This document shows positions 1 to 10,131 of a DNA stretch of 64,000 nucleotides, piece after piece. The stretch is from Elasticomyces elasticus (taxonomy: Eukaryota; Ascomycota; Dothideomycetes; Mycosphaerellales; Teratosphaeriaceae): contig JAVRQT010000020.1 in NCBI GenBank assembly GCA_035926095.1, forward strand, positions 1 through 64,000, given 5' to 3'. Numbering within the stretch: the stretch's first letter is position 1; the number at the start of each line of letters is the position of its first letter. Made by a program: the position numbers and the translations under genes. A model generated the notes under the pieces. That model made no database searches. It was not told where the DNA came from and saw only the letters and a program-made list of their open reading frames with translations.

Positions 1-2365
1 CTCGAACGTTTAAGGAAAACCTTATAAGAAAATCTCGCCGGTACTTTTTAAAAATACCTACGCGCCGTATTAGTAGGTAGCTATAAGGAAGTACTAAGGT
101 CGTTACGACCCTTTAGATAGAAGCTAAGTAGGTAAAGGCGCTATTTACCTATCTCGGCGTACAGCTAAGCTAGGCGTAAGCGGCGGATATTAAGAGTATA
201 GTAACTAAGCTAAAGTTAGGTAATAGGTAGTAGATTCCGTACGAATTAGTTTAGGCTACTATTAAATAGAAGCCTCGGAGATAGGCTATACTATTAAAAC
301 TTTTACTAGCGAGTTTAATAGTAGTAATTATATAGCGTAACGCGTTCGAGGCGTAAATTAGATTATAAGTATCGTATAACAATCCGATAAATAAACGACG
401 AGTATAATAGTAAAGAGTTTAATAATATTAGTTAATACTATATAGCTACGTAAGATCTATACGTTACCGATACTATATCCGTTAACCTTCTTTTTTTCTC
501 TAACTCTACCTACCGCTTACTCTAAGCTATAGTACTACTAGAGCCTTCTCTATCTACTCTAGTACTAATCTCGCTAAAGCCTAACTATACTCTAAAGTAA
601 GGTAAAAAGGCTAGCTACGCTAAGTATAGTAGTACTAGAGCGTAAAACTACTATATCTAATTACTATATAAAGCTATTAGTATAGTGTTACTCTAGCTCT
701 AGTAGATAACATTCTATATCTATTCCGTAAGTCCTTTTATATCGAGAGCCTTACTAGGCTTCTAGAGCTCCTTATCGCTCGCTATCTTAGTATAGATACG
801 TCGGCCTATCTACTTAAATTAGAACTTAATAGCTAGTATAGGAGGGTTAAGTAGAGTAAACGGTAGTAGACGGCGGCTAAATAGAACAATCTAGACTAGT
901 AGAAAGAAGAGATAGAAGCCTTAGGCGATACGTAGTCTTATACTTATTAGGGTCGGTCTAGAAGAGTCTAGTAAGTTTTAATAGATTAGCTATATTAAAC
1001 TAAAGCGTACGCTTAGAAGTATATTATATTCTAGTAGTATTACTTCTATAAGGTAAAAAGTAAAGCGAGTATCTACTTCTAATATTAATATTATAGAGTT
1101 CTTTAATAAATATAGATATTTAATAATCGTTCTTATATAGACTATAATATAAGTTATAAAGCAATTAAAGTAATTAGATAGAGTAGTATTCTAAACGTTA
1201 AGTAATAAATCCTAACCTTTAAGCTATACTCTTATCCTATCCTCTACTCTAACTTTATAGATATTTTTATACTACTCTTAACGGCTCTTATAGACTCGTT
1301 ATATAATTAAGTATATAGTATAAGGTCGATATACGTAATATTAAGATAGTATGTTATAGTAGTCTACTAGTCTTATATCTAGTCTTTATAGTAACGATAG
1401 TAGTATTAGCGCCTATTTAGTTAATTAAAAGTAGCGCTACTACTAATACTACCTAGTATACGTAACTAGACTATAGATTTATAGTATTAGAAGTCTTTTC
1501 TATATAAGAAGTAGTCCGTAGCTAGATATCTAGCTACGAAGATTCTAATAGTTACTAGTATTAACCTTAAGCCTTTATTTATTAGTATAGTAGGAAGTAG
1601 GTAGTATCTATCGATAACTCTTATATATAAATTAAGCTTCTTATAATAAGATAAGATCGTTATAGTAAACTATTAAGCTTATCTATTACGGTTAATATTT
1701 ACTTCTATACCTCTATAGTTTCGGTTTCTAGAGATCTTTTATACCGTTAAGACCGTAAGTATTCTTAAGACCTATATAGCTCTCTTCTACCGCTCCTTCT
1801 ACTAATACTCGTATAGGCCTATTCCTTCTACTTTAAAAATAGATAGTAGAGCTATAATTACCTCTAAGCTATATTTTTACCGCGTATAAATAGTTACTAT
1901 ATAGCCGAGATAATAAGGATCTAAAGCTAGGTAGGAAGCTATTAACGTACTTAAAGACGAAAATGTCTCGTAATACCGTATTTACCTACTTATAAGGACG
2001 CCTTAACGTACTTTCTAAGGAAGTATTAGTTCTTAAAGTAGTATATAAGTAACCTAGTCTATAGCCTCGTAGATTAAGCGCTAATTAGAGTATAGGACGC
2101 TAGCGATAATACCGGGATACGGTACTTTAATAAAGCTCCTTAATATATTTCGTAAATATCTATATTACTACGACATTACTTATTAGTTCTATTATTACAT
2201 TATACTTTATCTAAAATAACGATACTTACCTCGAAATAGTCCTCTACTCTATCGTACTATTTACGCTAGAACTTCGCGTTCCTACTAGTATAAGTAGAGA
2301 TACTATATTAGCTACTATAGTAGCGTACTCGACGGTTCTAATTGTCTATATCTCCGGCTCTATAG
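1..2365. mobile_element. RIP-degraded AT-rich repeat, probable dead transposon
   Basis: The block is dominated by TA steps (tagta, ctata, ttata) and has almost no CA or TG dinucleotides; only isolated exceptions appear on reading. CG steps are still common. Loss of CpA/TpG with gain of TpA is the classic footprint of fungal repeat-induced point mutation, so this is inferred to be a once-multicopy element. No open reading frame of useful length survives on either strand. The composition changes abruptly at about 2340-2370, where ordinary mixed sequence begins. I could not assign a transposon class, and no terminal repeats or target-site duplication are visible because the left end lies outside the window. 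Confidence 0.85.
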
Positions 2366-2935
2366 GTGGCACATCAGCTAGCGGCGGCGGAAATAGCTTA
2401 TGTACTTCTGTAGCTACGAATTGAAGACTGTGCCTCGCCTAGGCGCAAAAATTTGAGTGTGCGATGCAGTTTGATGGTGTTGATGTTGGTGTGATGGAGC
2501 TCTCGGTCTGCCGACGTGATGTTGTTCAACCAAGTGGCTTCGCGTCTCGGCTTTCAACGACCTCTGTCACCATTGCTGCCATTACCAGATCCATTCGTTA
2601 ATTGCCATCGTGCCGAGCTTCTCGGGAGTCGCGAGCTCGATGAGAGGAACATAATACAAGACGAGTGGTGCAGTACAGGATGATGGAGACCCTGGCAACA
2701 GGCGGGGATACGGGCATAATGATGATGCGCTCATTGTAGACTTTGGTCGTTGGACATTGGGCAAAGACAAGTCCTTGAGAGAGAACGACGTGTTCCTGTC
2801 AGCAGTTAAGTGGTCGTGATGTTTGGATTGATTGGAAGGAGTTGCCGCGCAGGAATTGCACATCGAATTTGCAGCACGGAGTTGAAGAACAGGACATTTC
2901 TCGCAAAAGGTATACACAATACAGCACCACTGGCC
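2366..2935. other. Intergenic, 5' region of the lactate dehydrogenase gene
   Basis: Normal-composition sequence between the RIP block and the lactate dehydrogenase start. An in-frame ATG at 2819 would add 39 residues rich in Arg and Ser to the enzyme, so part of this stretch may be coding. No TATA box or other clear site was seen. Confidence 0.5.
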
Positions 2936-3944
2936 ATGGCACAGCAAGAGAAAGCACCGGGAGGTATCCTACAATCACGCATCGCAGTAGTCGGCGCAGG
3001 ATCGGTCGGCTCAACCATCGCATACACTCTTCTCACGAAGCCAGTCGCCAGCGAGATCCTGATAGTGGAACCGCAAGAAGAGTTCCGGGACGCGCAAGTA
3101 CAGGACCTGAGCGATGCGTCGTATCATGGCAATACCTCCACGCTCGTCCGGGCAGGCACGCACAAGGAAGCCGGGCAATGCGACATTGTCATCATAACCG
3201 CTGGCGCAGCGCAGAAGCAGGGCGAGTCGCGAACAGATCTCGTGGGCAAGAACAAGGCCATTCTGCAGAGTGTGATTGACGACATGAAGCCGTTCGCCGA
3301 GAATACCATCCTGCTCACCATCGCCAATCCGAACGATGTCTTGACGCACTTCACTCTGCAGTACTCTGGTTTACCGAAGCAGCAAGTCCTTGGTGCTGGG
3401 ACGTTCCTCGACTCCGCACGGCTGCGAGGAGCGCTGGCAAATAAAGCAGGAGTGGCAGCCAGCTCTATAAACGCTTACGTGCTCGGTGAACACGGCGAGT
3501 CGCAATTCGTATGTCCACAGAATGTGAATCAAGCCGAATGCTCACGCTAACACAACATGACAGGTCGCCTGGTCTTGCGCGAATGTTGCTGGCGTTCCAC
3601 TTTCGACCTTCCCTGCTACCACCAACATTGACCGGAAGGCCATAGCCGAAGACACGAAGCAGAAAGCTGGCTGGATCATTGAGAAGAAAGGCGCCACGAA
3701 CTTCGGTATCGCAAGTGTGACCGCAAGCATTTGCGAGTCGATTTTGTTCGACCAGAAGGGTGTGATTCCTGTCAGTCACTATCAGCATGACCTGAAGGTG
3801 TGCCTGAGTAAGCCGGCAGTGCTGAGTCGAAAGGGTATTGAGAGCACCGTGGAGCTGCCGCTGAGCGAGGATGAGACTGCGGCACTGAAGGAGTCCGCGA
3901 AGTCACTGCGAGACATTATTGATGAGTCCGAGAAGGCAAAGTGA
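2936..3944 (+). CDS. L-lactate dehydrogenase
   Basis: NAD-dependent interconversion of pyruvate and L-lactate. Two exons (2936-3508, 3564-3944) are joined across a 55-bp phase-0 intron with a GCTAACAC branch site; the product is 317 aa, the usual family length. Visible motifs: the Rossmann GAGSVGST loop near the start, the mobile loop AQKQGESRTDL whose Gln sits at the LDH substrate-choice position (malate dehydrogenases have Arg there), TIANPNDVLT, GTFLDSARLR, and GEHGES with the catalytic His, which ends exon 1. The ATG at 2936 is chosen for its strong GCCATGG context and family length. An upstream in-frame ATG at 2819 would give an Arg/Ser-rich N-terminus without acidic residues up to the Glu of STELK, possibly a mitochondrial presequence. 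The gene converges on the sulfotransferase-like gene 136 bp downstream. Confidence 0.92.
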
Positions 3945-4079
3945 TGATAGGGAGCCATCTACTACGTCTGCCTGGCATGGCTGGAATAGACCGCGAGCCT
4001 GGCTGTCGATACTGTACGATCACGGGCTTTTCAAGACTTTGAGAATCATGTTGATTCACTCATTTGCAGCTCAACGCCG

Positions 4080-5015
4080 TCAGGCTCTGGAGTATTTCCA
4101 TGCTAGGACGGCAACCACAAACGGCGCTATGCACATCGCAATATTCCGAAGGGCGGCTCGTAGACAGATCATGGCTGTCACAACCTGCATCTCATCATGA
4201 CTCGAAGTCTCGTTCACTCTTGGAAATGGCTCGTCCGGTACCACCTTGCCCAGAAACTGGCACAGTGGCTCCCACCCATCGCCCAGCTTGTACTCCAGCA
4301 GTCGATCAGGCTGATCCTTCAGGACTCTGCGGATCTCGGCGTAGTGCTGTTGGTAGACAGGCCGGGCATTGGCCCTCCATTCTGCAACATCCTTTGCGTG
4401 GAATTGGCCGGCCATGAAGCCTTCCCTCTGGATGACCTTGAAGAACCCCACTCCCATCGGATCCAGGTATGAAAACAGGGTGATAGCTTTTGGAAAGTCT
4501 GCGCCGCGGATCACGGCTCGCTCGAAGGACTTGTACCATGCCTCGATCTCGCGCTCTACCAAGACAACTTTGACCTCCGGGTAGGCGTTGATCAGCTCCG
4601 GCCCGAAAGCGTTGTGTGGCGTGTCAGTGACCGCAGACACATGGCCGAGCAGTTGATCCCAAAAGTCCGGCTTGTTCAAGTCGATGAAAGTGTCTCCGTG
4701 GTACTTTGCCGCGAACGCTTCGTCCCACATGAGACAGTCCCGCTTGTTTGCATGCATATCGAAGCCATGTGCTGTGTTGTAACCGAGACGTGTTAGTGCT
4801 GCCTTCATTGACGCTGTGCCGGTCCTGCTCATGCCGAGTGAGAGGACTTCCATTGGCATCTGCTGTGGTCAGCTCAGAGCGAGATATTTTGCTAGACTAC
4901 TGCATCATACTTGACGCTTGCTGCCATGTCGGTCAATGTCAAGGTTTGCGAACAGGTACGGGAATTTGCGCTTCGTCTCATCGCTGAAGCCGAAGACGAA
5001 CTCGCTGAAGCTCAT
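4080..5015 (-). CDS. Fungal sulfotransferase-family protein with C-terminal membrane segment
   Basis: Two exons (5015-4911, 4859-4080) with a 51-bp phase-0 intron; product 294 aa. The N-terminus contains KRKFPYLFANLDIDRHGSKR, and exon 2 opens with MEVLSLGMSRTGTASMKAAL, whose SRTGTAS is the 5'-phosphosulfate (PAPS) binding loop of the Sulfotransfer_4-type fungal family. Conserved later features are CLMWDEAF, the FIDLNKPDFWDQLL stretch, VVLVEREIEAWYKSF (3'-phosphate region) and a hydrophobic C-terminus near residues 262-290 likely to anchor it in a membrane. The start is MSFSEFVFGF at 5015; the frame is open further upstream, but that part looks non-coding. The substrate is unknown. Many family members lack proven sulfotransferase activity, so the name reflects the fold. 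Confidence 0.85.
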
Positions 5016-5567
5016 GTCTCTGATGTTGGGCTGGTAGGAGCTGCGGTTTGCGTTATACCTATCCGCCAAGTCGACCAAAACGCCGAAGGATGCACGCAGA
5101 AGGATGCACGCAGAATCCTTCCCGCCCTGCTTCCGCACTTTGCTCACCCTCGCTTCACGTCCAGTCAACCAGAACTCACCTGCAACGATCATCAATCGAG
5201 TATTAATCTCCCAAAGTCGCCTTTGCTTGCCTGCAGTGCAAGTGGCATCGTCATCGGCAGGAAGTCTTGCAAGGGCTTATCAGAGGGCGCATTCGGGTTG
5301 ATGTGGACGGTGTGTCCTCTCATTCGATCATTAGGCCAACGGTCACGAACTGGAAGGACACGTTTTAGTTGTTATCCTACTGATTCCGTTGATTGCAGGA
5401 CCGAAATCTGCCCCCCAGCTCGTGTCAAACGAATGAGATGGCTTCACAGCAGCCTCTGCTTTCTTCTTCCTCCGCAATTGCGCCGTGAATTGGCGCCACC
5501 CAAGTTCATCTTGTTCATGTCAGAGATTGGCGCAGCATCGAAGGTCGTTTGAGCTAACATACCTAGC
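5016..5567. other. Intergenic
   Basis: About 550 bp between the sulfotransferase-like gene start and the 3' end of the small secreted protein gene. Nothing beyond spurious short ORFs was seen. A short direct duplication (gaaggatgcacgcagaa) occurs near 5085-5115. Confidence 0.5.
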
Positions 5568-5852
5568 CTAGTACTGGCAAACACAATAATCTCCGTTCTT
5601 GAAAGCCGTATCGCCGTAATAGCAAGTATTACCGGCGGCTGGCTTTCCAACGAAGCGGCATGTCTCTCTAACAGTCGAGCATGTGCAAGTAATCGTGCAA
5701 CTGCCATCCATGTTGAAGAAGATTGATCCGGTGCCTTGGCAGGAACGGTAGGTAGGGGCCGCCACGTCTGGCTGAGCGGAGCTAACAGCACTGACAACCG
5801 TCAAAGTCTGGAAGCTGAACGCCAGCGTGGCGAGGGTGGCGAGGGACAGCAT
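5568..5852 (-). CDS. Small cysteine-rich secreted protein, effector-like
   Basis: A single-exon gene encoding 94 aa. The N-terminus MLSLATLATLAFSFQTLTVV is a clear signal peptide, with cleavage likely after the SAVSSA region. The remaining roughly 70 residues hold eight cysteines (SCQG, DGSC, TCTCS, ETC, NTC, DYC, VCQY), an even number compatible with four disulphides, plus aromatic residues and no membrane segment. I do not recognise the family. Secretion, small size and Cys content are typical of fungal effector or antimicrobial candidates, but function is not inferable. The ATG at 5852 is chosen because the signal peptide begins there and a TATA box lies 70 bp upstream; the longer in-frame start at 5936 would precede the TATA box. 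Confidence 0.75.
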   Translation of the reverse strand: MLSLATLATLAFSFQTLTVVSAVSSAQPDVAAPTYRSCQGTGSIFFNMDGSCTITCTCSTVRETCRFVGKPAAGNTCYYGDTAFKNGDYCVCQY

Positions 5853-5921
5853 ATTGTCGTAGGTGGTAGTTTTTCTTGTATCATGGTAAAGAATGAGTGT
5901 CGGAGACAGAATCGAGCGACT

Positions 5922-5928
5922 TCTTATA
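5922..5928 (-). promoter_or_regulatory. TATA box of the small secreted protein gene
   Basis: TATAAGA on the minus strand, about 70 bp upstream of the ATG at 5852, a usual spacing for a TATA-driven fungal gene. Confidence 0.55.
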
Positions 5929-6507
5929 CGCTTCACTGCCGGCGCTCTGGGGTGCTATGGTGGATCACGGAGTGCTGAGCCGGGCACTCCAGGTCTATCG
6001 TGCTGGAAAATTTGGCTTCTTGAAGTCACCAGTGGTCGGAGCCATGCCACAAGATTACTTTTTGCAGGACACCGCTCTCTTTTTGTGGCCAAGCTGGCGT
6101 TCTGGCAGCCGCCGCAGCTCACAAGAGGCGACTGTCCAGGAGGCGACGAGTGCACGCGCTCTGGTTTATCTCGCGCCTATCACCACAGTTCAGCTTGCCG
6201 AATGCTCCGGTGAGGTGGAGCGCGTCACGATGCGGTCAGACCCGAATGCCGGCGGCATGGACGCAAGATGCTCTACAGGTGGTCGACTTTGTGTACAGTA
6301 ACATAGGCGCCCGCGATTGGCGAGGCTCGATTGGATGGCATCCCCACATCCAGGCGGACAATAAGCAGCCCGCATTCTCACCGCGTCGTGCATCTAACAC
6401 CCCAGATCCTGAGGACGAACTCAAGGACGAAGTCTCCGAGCTGTGCCTTCTTACGGCCCTTCCACAATATACACGCTCTCTACGAGAGGTGCTCGCTGGG
6501 CCGAGAC

Positions 6508-6870
6508 CTCACGATCAAAGGACTTCACGATCTCACGATCTCACGACGATCTCACGCGTTCACGACGATTACGAGTCTCCCTGCAAAGGGACTGCCGCGG
6601 CAGTACCCGTTACCACTTCACGACCGGACGACAATCCACGCGAGATCACACACGGCGCCTAGCTAGCGACGAGTGCCTGCACGAAGAGTCTTTCAGTGGC
6701 TCCGCACGACATCGAGCGACGTCGCCATCACCGCGAGTCACCAACAATACCTTGCCTCCGGGAGCTGTTGCAACAGCTACTCGATCACTAGTCACGACCA
6801 CGATCTTCAAGCTGCTTTTCCAAGCTCACCTTGTCAATTCACGACCTCCGAGTTCACGACCTTCGAGCTG
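6508..6870. repeat. Irregular TCACGA/TCACGAC repeat patch
   Basis: The hexamer TCACGA recurs many times in a tight cluster at about 6510-6570 (tcacgatc, ttcacgatc, tcacgatc, tcacgacgatc, ttcacgacg) and again near 6618, 6791, 6840 and 6858, often as TTCACGACC. Spacing is irregular, so this is not a strict tandem array. It could be a decayed minisatellite or a cluster of binding sites. Confidence 0.6.
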
Positions 6871-7290
6871 CTGCGGCAGGCTCACCTTGTCACTTTTACC
6901 TCCTTGACGACTCCGCCGAGGCGAGTCATATTGTCGCACCACTCGCTGCACTGGTTGGGCCATCAAGGTGACTGATGAGAGTGACGCGGACAACCAGTTT
7001 CTGTTCTGCGATGCTCGCAAGATTCACAGATGTTCGTCAAAATTCGTGCCTGTATTTCTCGAAGACTACCCAAGGATGGAAAGTTATTTGTTCTCGGTCT
7101 GTGTGGCTCCGGTATGCAACTTGCTGTTTCCAACTTTGCGTCACAATGTCAAATCTGCGCAGGTAACTCTTCTTTAATTCTAGCACACCCATACCCGCTG
7201 CGCGTATCGGCTGGGGCCTGATCATTGAGATCACCGCCCAGAGTAATGCGGAATCCATCAATAAGATGTAAGTCATGGTGCAGTCTAGCA

Positions 7291-7400
7291 TTGCGATCAC
7301 CCTCAGCTGTCACGTTACAGGAGTTCACGTTGGTCGTTGCCGTGTTACACACGCTGCTGGTCGTACGACACTTACCAATCGCGAATGGGTAAGCATGCGG
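7291..7400 (+). repeat. Diverged direct repeat, left copy, upstream of the MBL gene
   Basis: The core at 7291-7316 (ttgcgatcaccctcagctgt then cacgtt) matches 8986-9011 at 23 of 26 positions. The match resumes after a gap: gttggtcgttgcc and cacttaccaatcgcgaatg here, against gttggtagttgcc and cacttaccagtctcgatg in the right copy. The two copies are in the same orientation and bracket the broken hydrolase gene. Confidence 0.6.
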
Positions 7401-7678
7401 TCAGTATCTGTACCTGTTTGGGTCACACCACTAGGGCAGCTCGTCTAAGTCAGCGTCGGCAGCTTGGGCTTGGGCTAGGATACACACAGTATTGACATTG
7501 GATTGTTAAGTCTCACGTCACGAAAAAGACTCGCCATGGTAGCCAAGGATGGGAAGGGTCAGCCACAGGTCGATGTGAATGTACATAAAAGGATGGTGAC
7601 TCTGAAGCAGAGCTGCGTCTCATTGACTGAGCAGACACTATACATGTCAAAGGAATCCTACACCTGCTGCGATCCAAC

Positions 7679-8629
7679 ATGAAGCCGACACACGTCCTTG
7701 TTGCACTTCTCAACTTCTGTCTCTCAGGGACGATCGTTTCTGGAGCGACAGGACTGTCTGATCTCGATTCCTTGTCGCCGTACGCTCCCATTTCGGCCGC
7801 TTAAGCAGGGCCAGCGGTTTCGCGACCGCCGGGATATCGCCTGGAACACGTTGGAGATGGTGCCTACATGATTACGGATGGACTATACCAGGCGATGTTC
7901 CTTGTCAGTTGCGAAAGTGTCATCGTGGTCGACAGCCCGCCGTCAATCGGCTACAACATGCTCCGCGCCATCAGGAGTATCACACCCTTGCCGATTTCCC
8001 ATGTGGTCTACAGCCACTCGCACGGGGACCACATCGGCGCAGCCTATACTCTGGGCTCTCCAGACAATATCACCTTTGTTGCCCATCAGCACACGGCCGA
8101 CTTGCTAGCGATGACCCCCGACAAACACAGGCCAATCCCTTCCCTCACTTTCGAAAAGTCCTACACACTTCGAGTTTCGAACCAGTCCCTCGAGCTCAAT
8201 TACATGGGACCCAACCACGCGCCTGGCAACATATTCATCTGGATTCCATTGCAAAAGGTTCTCATGCTCGTTGACATTGTTTATCCTGGTTGGGTGCCAT
8301 ATTACGAGCTCGGCGTGGCTCAAAACATTCCTGGATATCTCAAGTCTCACGAGCAGATCTTGAGTTATGACTTCAAGCACTACATCGGTGGCCACCTCAA
8401 TCGTATTGGCACGCGCGAAGATGTTCTCATCAGCCAAGCATATGTCAAGGATCTCTTCAACGCTTGTGCGCAGGCCATGCGCCTCTCTACCAACCCAAAC
8501 AGTACACTCTATGCGCCTACCATACAAGCTACGGTCGGCAAGGCTGCGCCAGGCAACAGTTGGCTTGTGCTAGACACGGTCAACAACATACTGTCTAGCT
8601 ATGCCAACAACGTGACGAATGAGAAGTAG
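7679..8629 (+). pseudogene. Secreted metallo-beta-lactamase-fold hydrolase, broken by one in-frame stop
   Basis: From the ATG at 7679 the frame encodes a good signal peptide (MKPTHVLVALLNFCLSGTIV) and a stretch ending SPYAPISAA, then TAA at 7802-7804. The same frame continues AGPAVSRPPGYRLEHVGDGA and runs uninterrupted to 8629, 316 codons in all. The second part has the metal-binding HSHGDH motif, a third-ligand His in GPNHAPGN, the bridging Asp in MLVDIVYPG and the last His in YIGGHLNR, so the zinc site is complete. No intron with plausible sites removes the stop in phase; the one in-phase option (donor GTCTCT at 7719) would destroy the signal peptide. Translation from the ATG at 7868 would yield a leaderless, truncated domain. 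Best read as a recent nonsense mutation or an assembly error; readthrough is possible but unsupported. Confidence 0.75.
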
Positions 8630-9519
8630 ACGGGAAAACTGGCTGGTCTGGATGTCTATGGGTTATCGAATGCTGAAGCAATGCTTGAGGCTCTACTCAT
8701 CGATTGGGGAATCAACGGTGCATTCGGCGTCACAAATGATCCTGTTTGAAAGGGCGTTAGTCGGTGTACCCAGAAGATGTGGTTTCAACCATTGCATCAC
8801 GAATCACGAAAAATACACATCTTAGTCAGTATAATCCTAAGCAGATTAATTTATCTCAATACGAGCTGATACTCGATTGTGATGCTGGTTATCTTGTTAA
8901 GGTCTCACACACATAGGGCGATCTCGGCCTTGCTGTGTCATGCTGCTGCCGAGTGAAGGTAGCAAGTGAAGGTGCGAGTGCACCCTTGCGACCACGCTCG
9001 GCTGTCACGTTGTGGGCGATCACGACTGCTTTGTTGGTAGTTGCCACTTACCAGTCTCGATGCATGTTCAAGGTTACACTTGCTTGCCCCGTGAATGAGT
9101 GACTTTCCTATCAGCATGAATCCAGTACACTCTCCAAAAAACATACTACACATGATAGCTCAAGGCACTTCATAGCGGCGTTCCGACACATATCTATGTT
9201 AGTATGATCATCGGAGCAGAGAGTTCATTGTTGACCAGAGCATAGACAGACCCGAGCACCACAGCACCACCTTCACTCGACAGATTGCAACCTCGAGCGC
9301 ATCAGCACATCGGACCACGAACCGAGCATCCGCCGTATCGACCATATCTACCTTGCCCATTGAAACCCGCAACGCGCTCGCCACGATCATCGCGCGAGAC
9401 GACGAGGCCGCTGCTGCGGCAGCGATCAGCTCGGACACCGCTTTCTGGGACAAAATCCAGCACTTCTTCGCCAGGTTCTTCTCCGCACTCTGGTACTACA
9501 TCATCCCAGAGATCCTTGG
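8630..9519. other. Intergenic, with the right repeat copy
   Basis: About 890 bp. It holds the right copy of the diverged repeat (8986-9065). From about 9199 a reading frame without ATG is open and encodes a hydrophobic, protein-like segment (see the membrane ORF at 9520). Otherwise nothing was recognised. Confidence 0.45.
8986..9065 (+). repeat. Diverged direct repeat, right copy, downstream of the MBL gene
   Basis: Counterpart of 7291-7400: ttgcgaccacgctcggctgt then cacgtt at 8986-9011, followed by gttggtagttgccacttacc. It lacks about 30 nt present in the left copy. Same orientation as the left copy. Confidence 0.6.
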
Positions 9520-9933
9520 GTGGCTATGGCAGTGGGGCTTGGTTTCATGCTTGCCGCAGTCTTCTATCCCGATCTCGTGTCTCAGGATGAGCCGGCGATT
9601 TTCGCAAGCTCCCGGGGTCCGCCTTGCCTCGTGGTTGCGTTAGCAGTCATGCATTTGGTCATCGTTATCCTCGCACTTACCGGCTGCCTTAGCAGTATTC
9701 TGGGCCATATGAGTTTCTCGTTGCTGGGAGGTGTGTCAGTACTGATCCTTACGGGATTTGTCCTGGTCGTGTGGGTATGCAACACGATCCTGCTGGGCTG
9801 CATTCGTTGGTACAAGACAAAGACTTCTGAAGAGAAGGAGCATAACGGGGGTGAGGCGGAGATTGAGTTGGACGATTTGGAGGCTGGAGTCGCGAACGTC
9901 GAGGGTGCTCGCGATGGCCATGCACAGTCGTGA
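9520..9933 (+). CDS. Hypothetical multi-pass membrane protein, possibly frame-disrupted
   Basis: The ORF of 137 aa from ATG 9520 has about three hydrophobic segments (MAVGLGFMLAAVFYP; VVALAVMHLVIVILALTGCL; GGVSVLILTGFVLVVWVC) and a charged, acidic C-terminal tail (EIELDDLEAG). An overlapping frame, open from about 9199 to 9643 but lacking an ATG, encodes an equally protein-like segment (FWDKIQHFFARFFSALWYYI) just upstream. The natural protein may therefore span both frames through a 1-nt lesion near 9520-9545, or the upstream exon may begin elsewhere. No family recognised. Existence of the gene is uncertain. Confidence 0.35.
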   Translation: MAMAVGLGFMLAAVFYPDLVSQDEPAIFASSRGPPCLVVALAVMHLVIVILALTGCLSSILGHMSFSLLGGVSVLILTGFVLVVWVCNTILLGCIRWYKTKTSEEKEHNGGEAEIELDDLEAGVANVEGARDGHAQS

Positions 9934-10131
9934 TGCGATGTTCGCGATGAGCAAAGCTGGCGAAGGGGAGCGGATTGCGTTGTTGAGCCGGAGTGTACTA
10001 TCGTTTAGAGGTACCAACGCTCATTGGTTGTGCTAGACAGACCCGACAAGGCAAGAGTCAGAACGCACGCACATGCTTTCTTCTACCGACGTTTCCTCTC
10101 GGCGGGGCATCTTGACTTCCATTCACACCCA

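Larger units (their letters stand above)
5929..7678. other. Gene-poor stretch with TCACGA-rich repeats
   Basis: About 1.75 kb with many overlapping short ORFs in several frames and none convincing. It includes the TCACGA-rich patch (about 6508-6870), one copy of a diverged repeat (7291-7400) and, at the end, the promoter region of the beta-lactamase-fold gene, with CATAAAAGG at 7584-7592, about 90 bp before its ATG. Confidence 0.5.

Noticed and set aside
6150..7020. Several ORFs of 100-170 codons on both strands
   Set aside because: Mutually overlapping, biased composition driven by the TCACGA repeats, no motifs.
7719..7808. 90-bp in-phase intron that would bypass the TAA in the MBL gene
   Set aside because: The donor GTCTCT is poor and its use would cut the signal peptide in half, while the unspliced frame keeps full family continuity on both sides of the stop.
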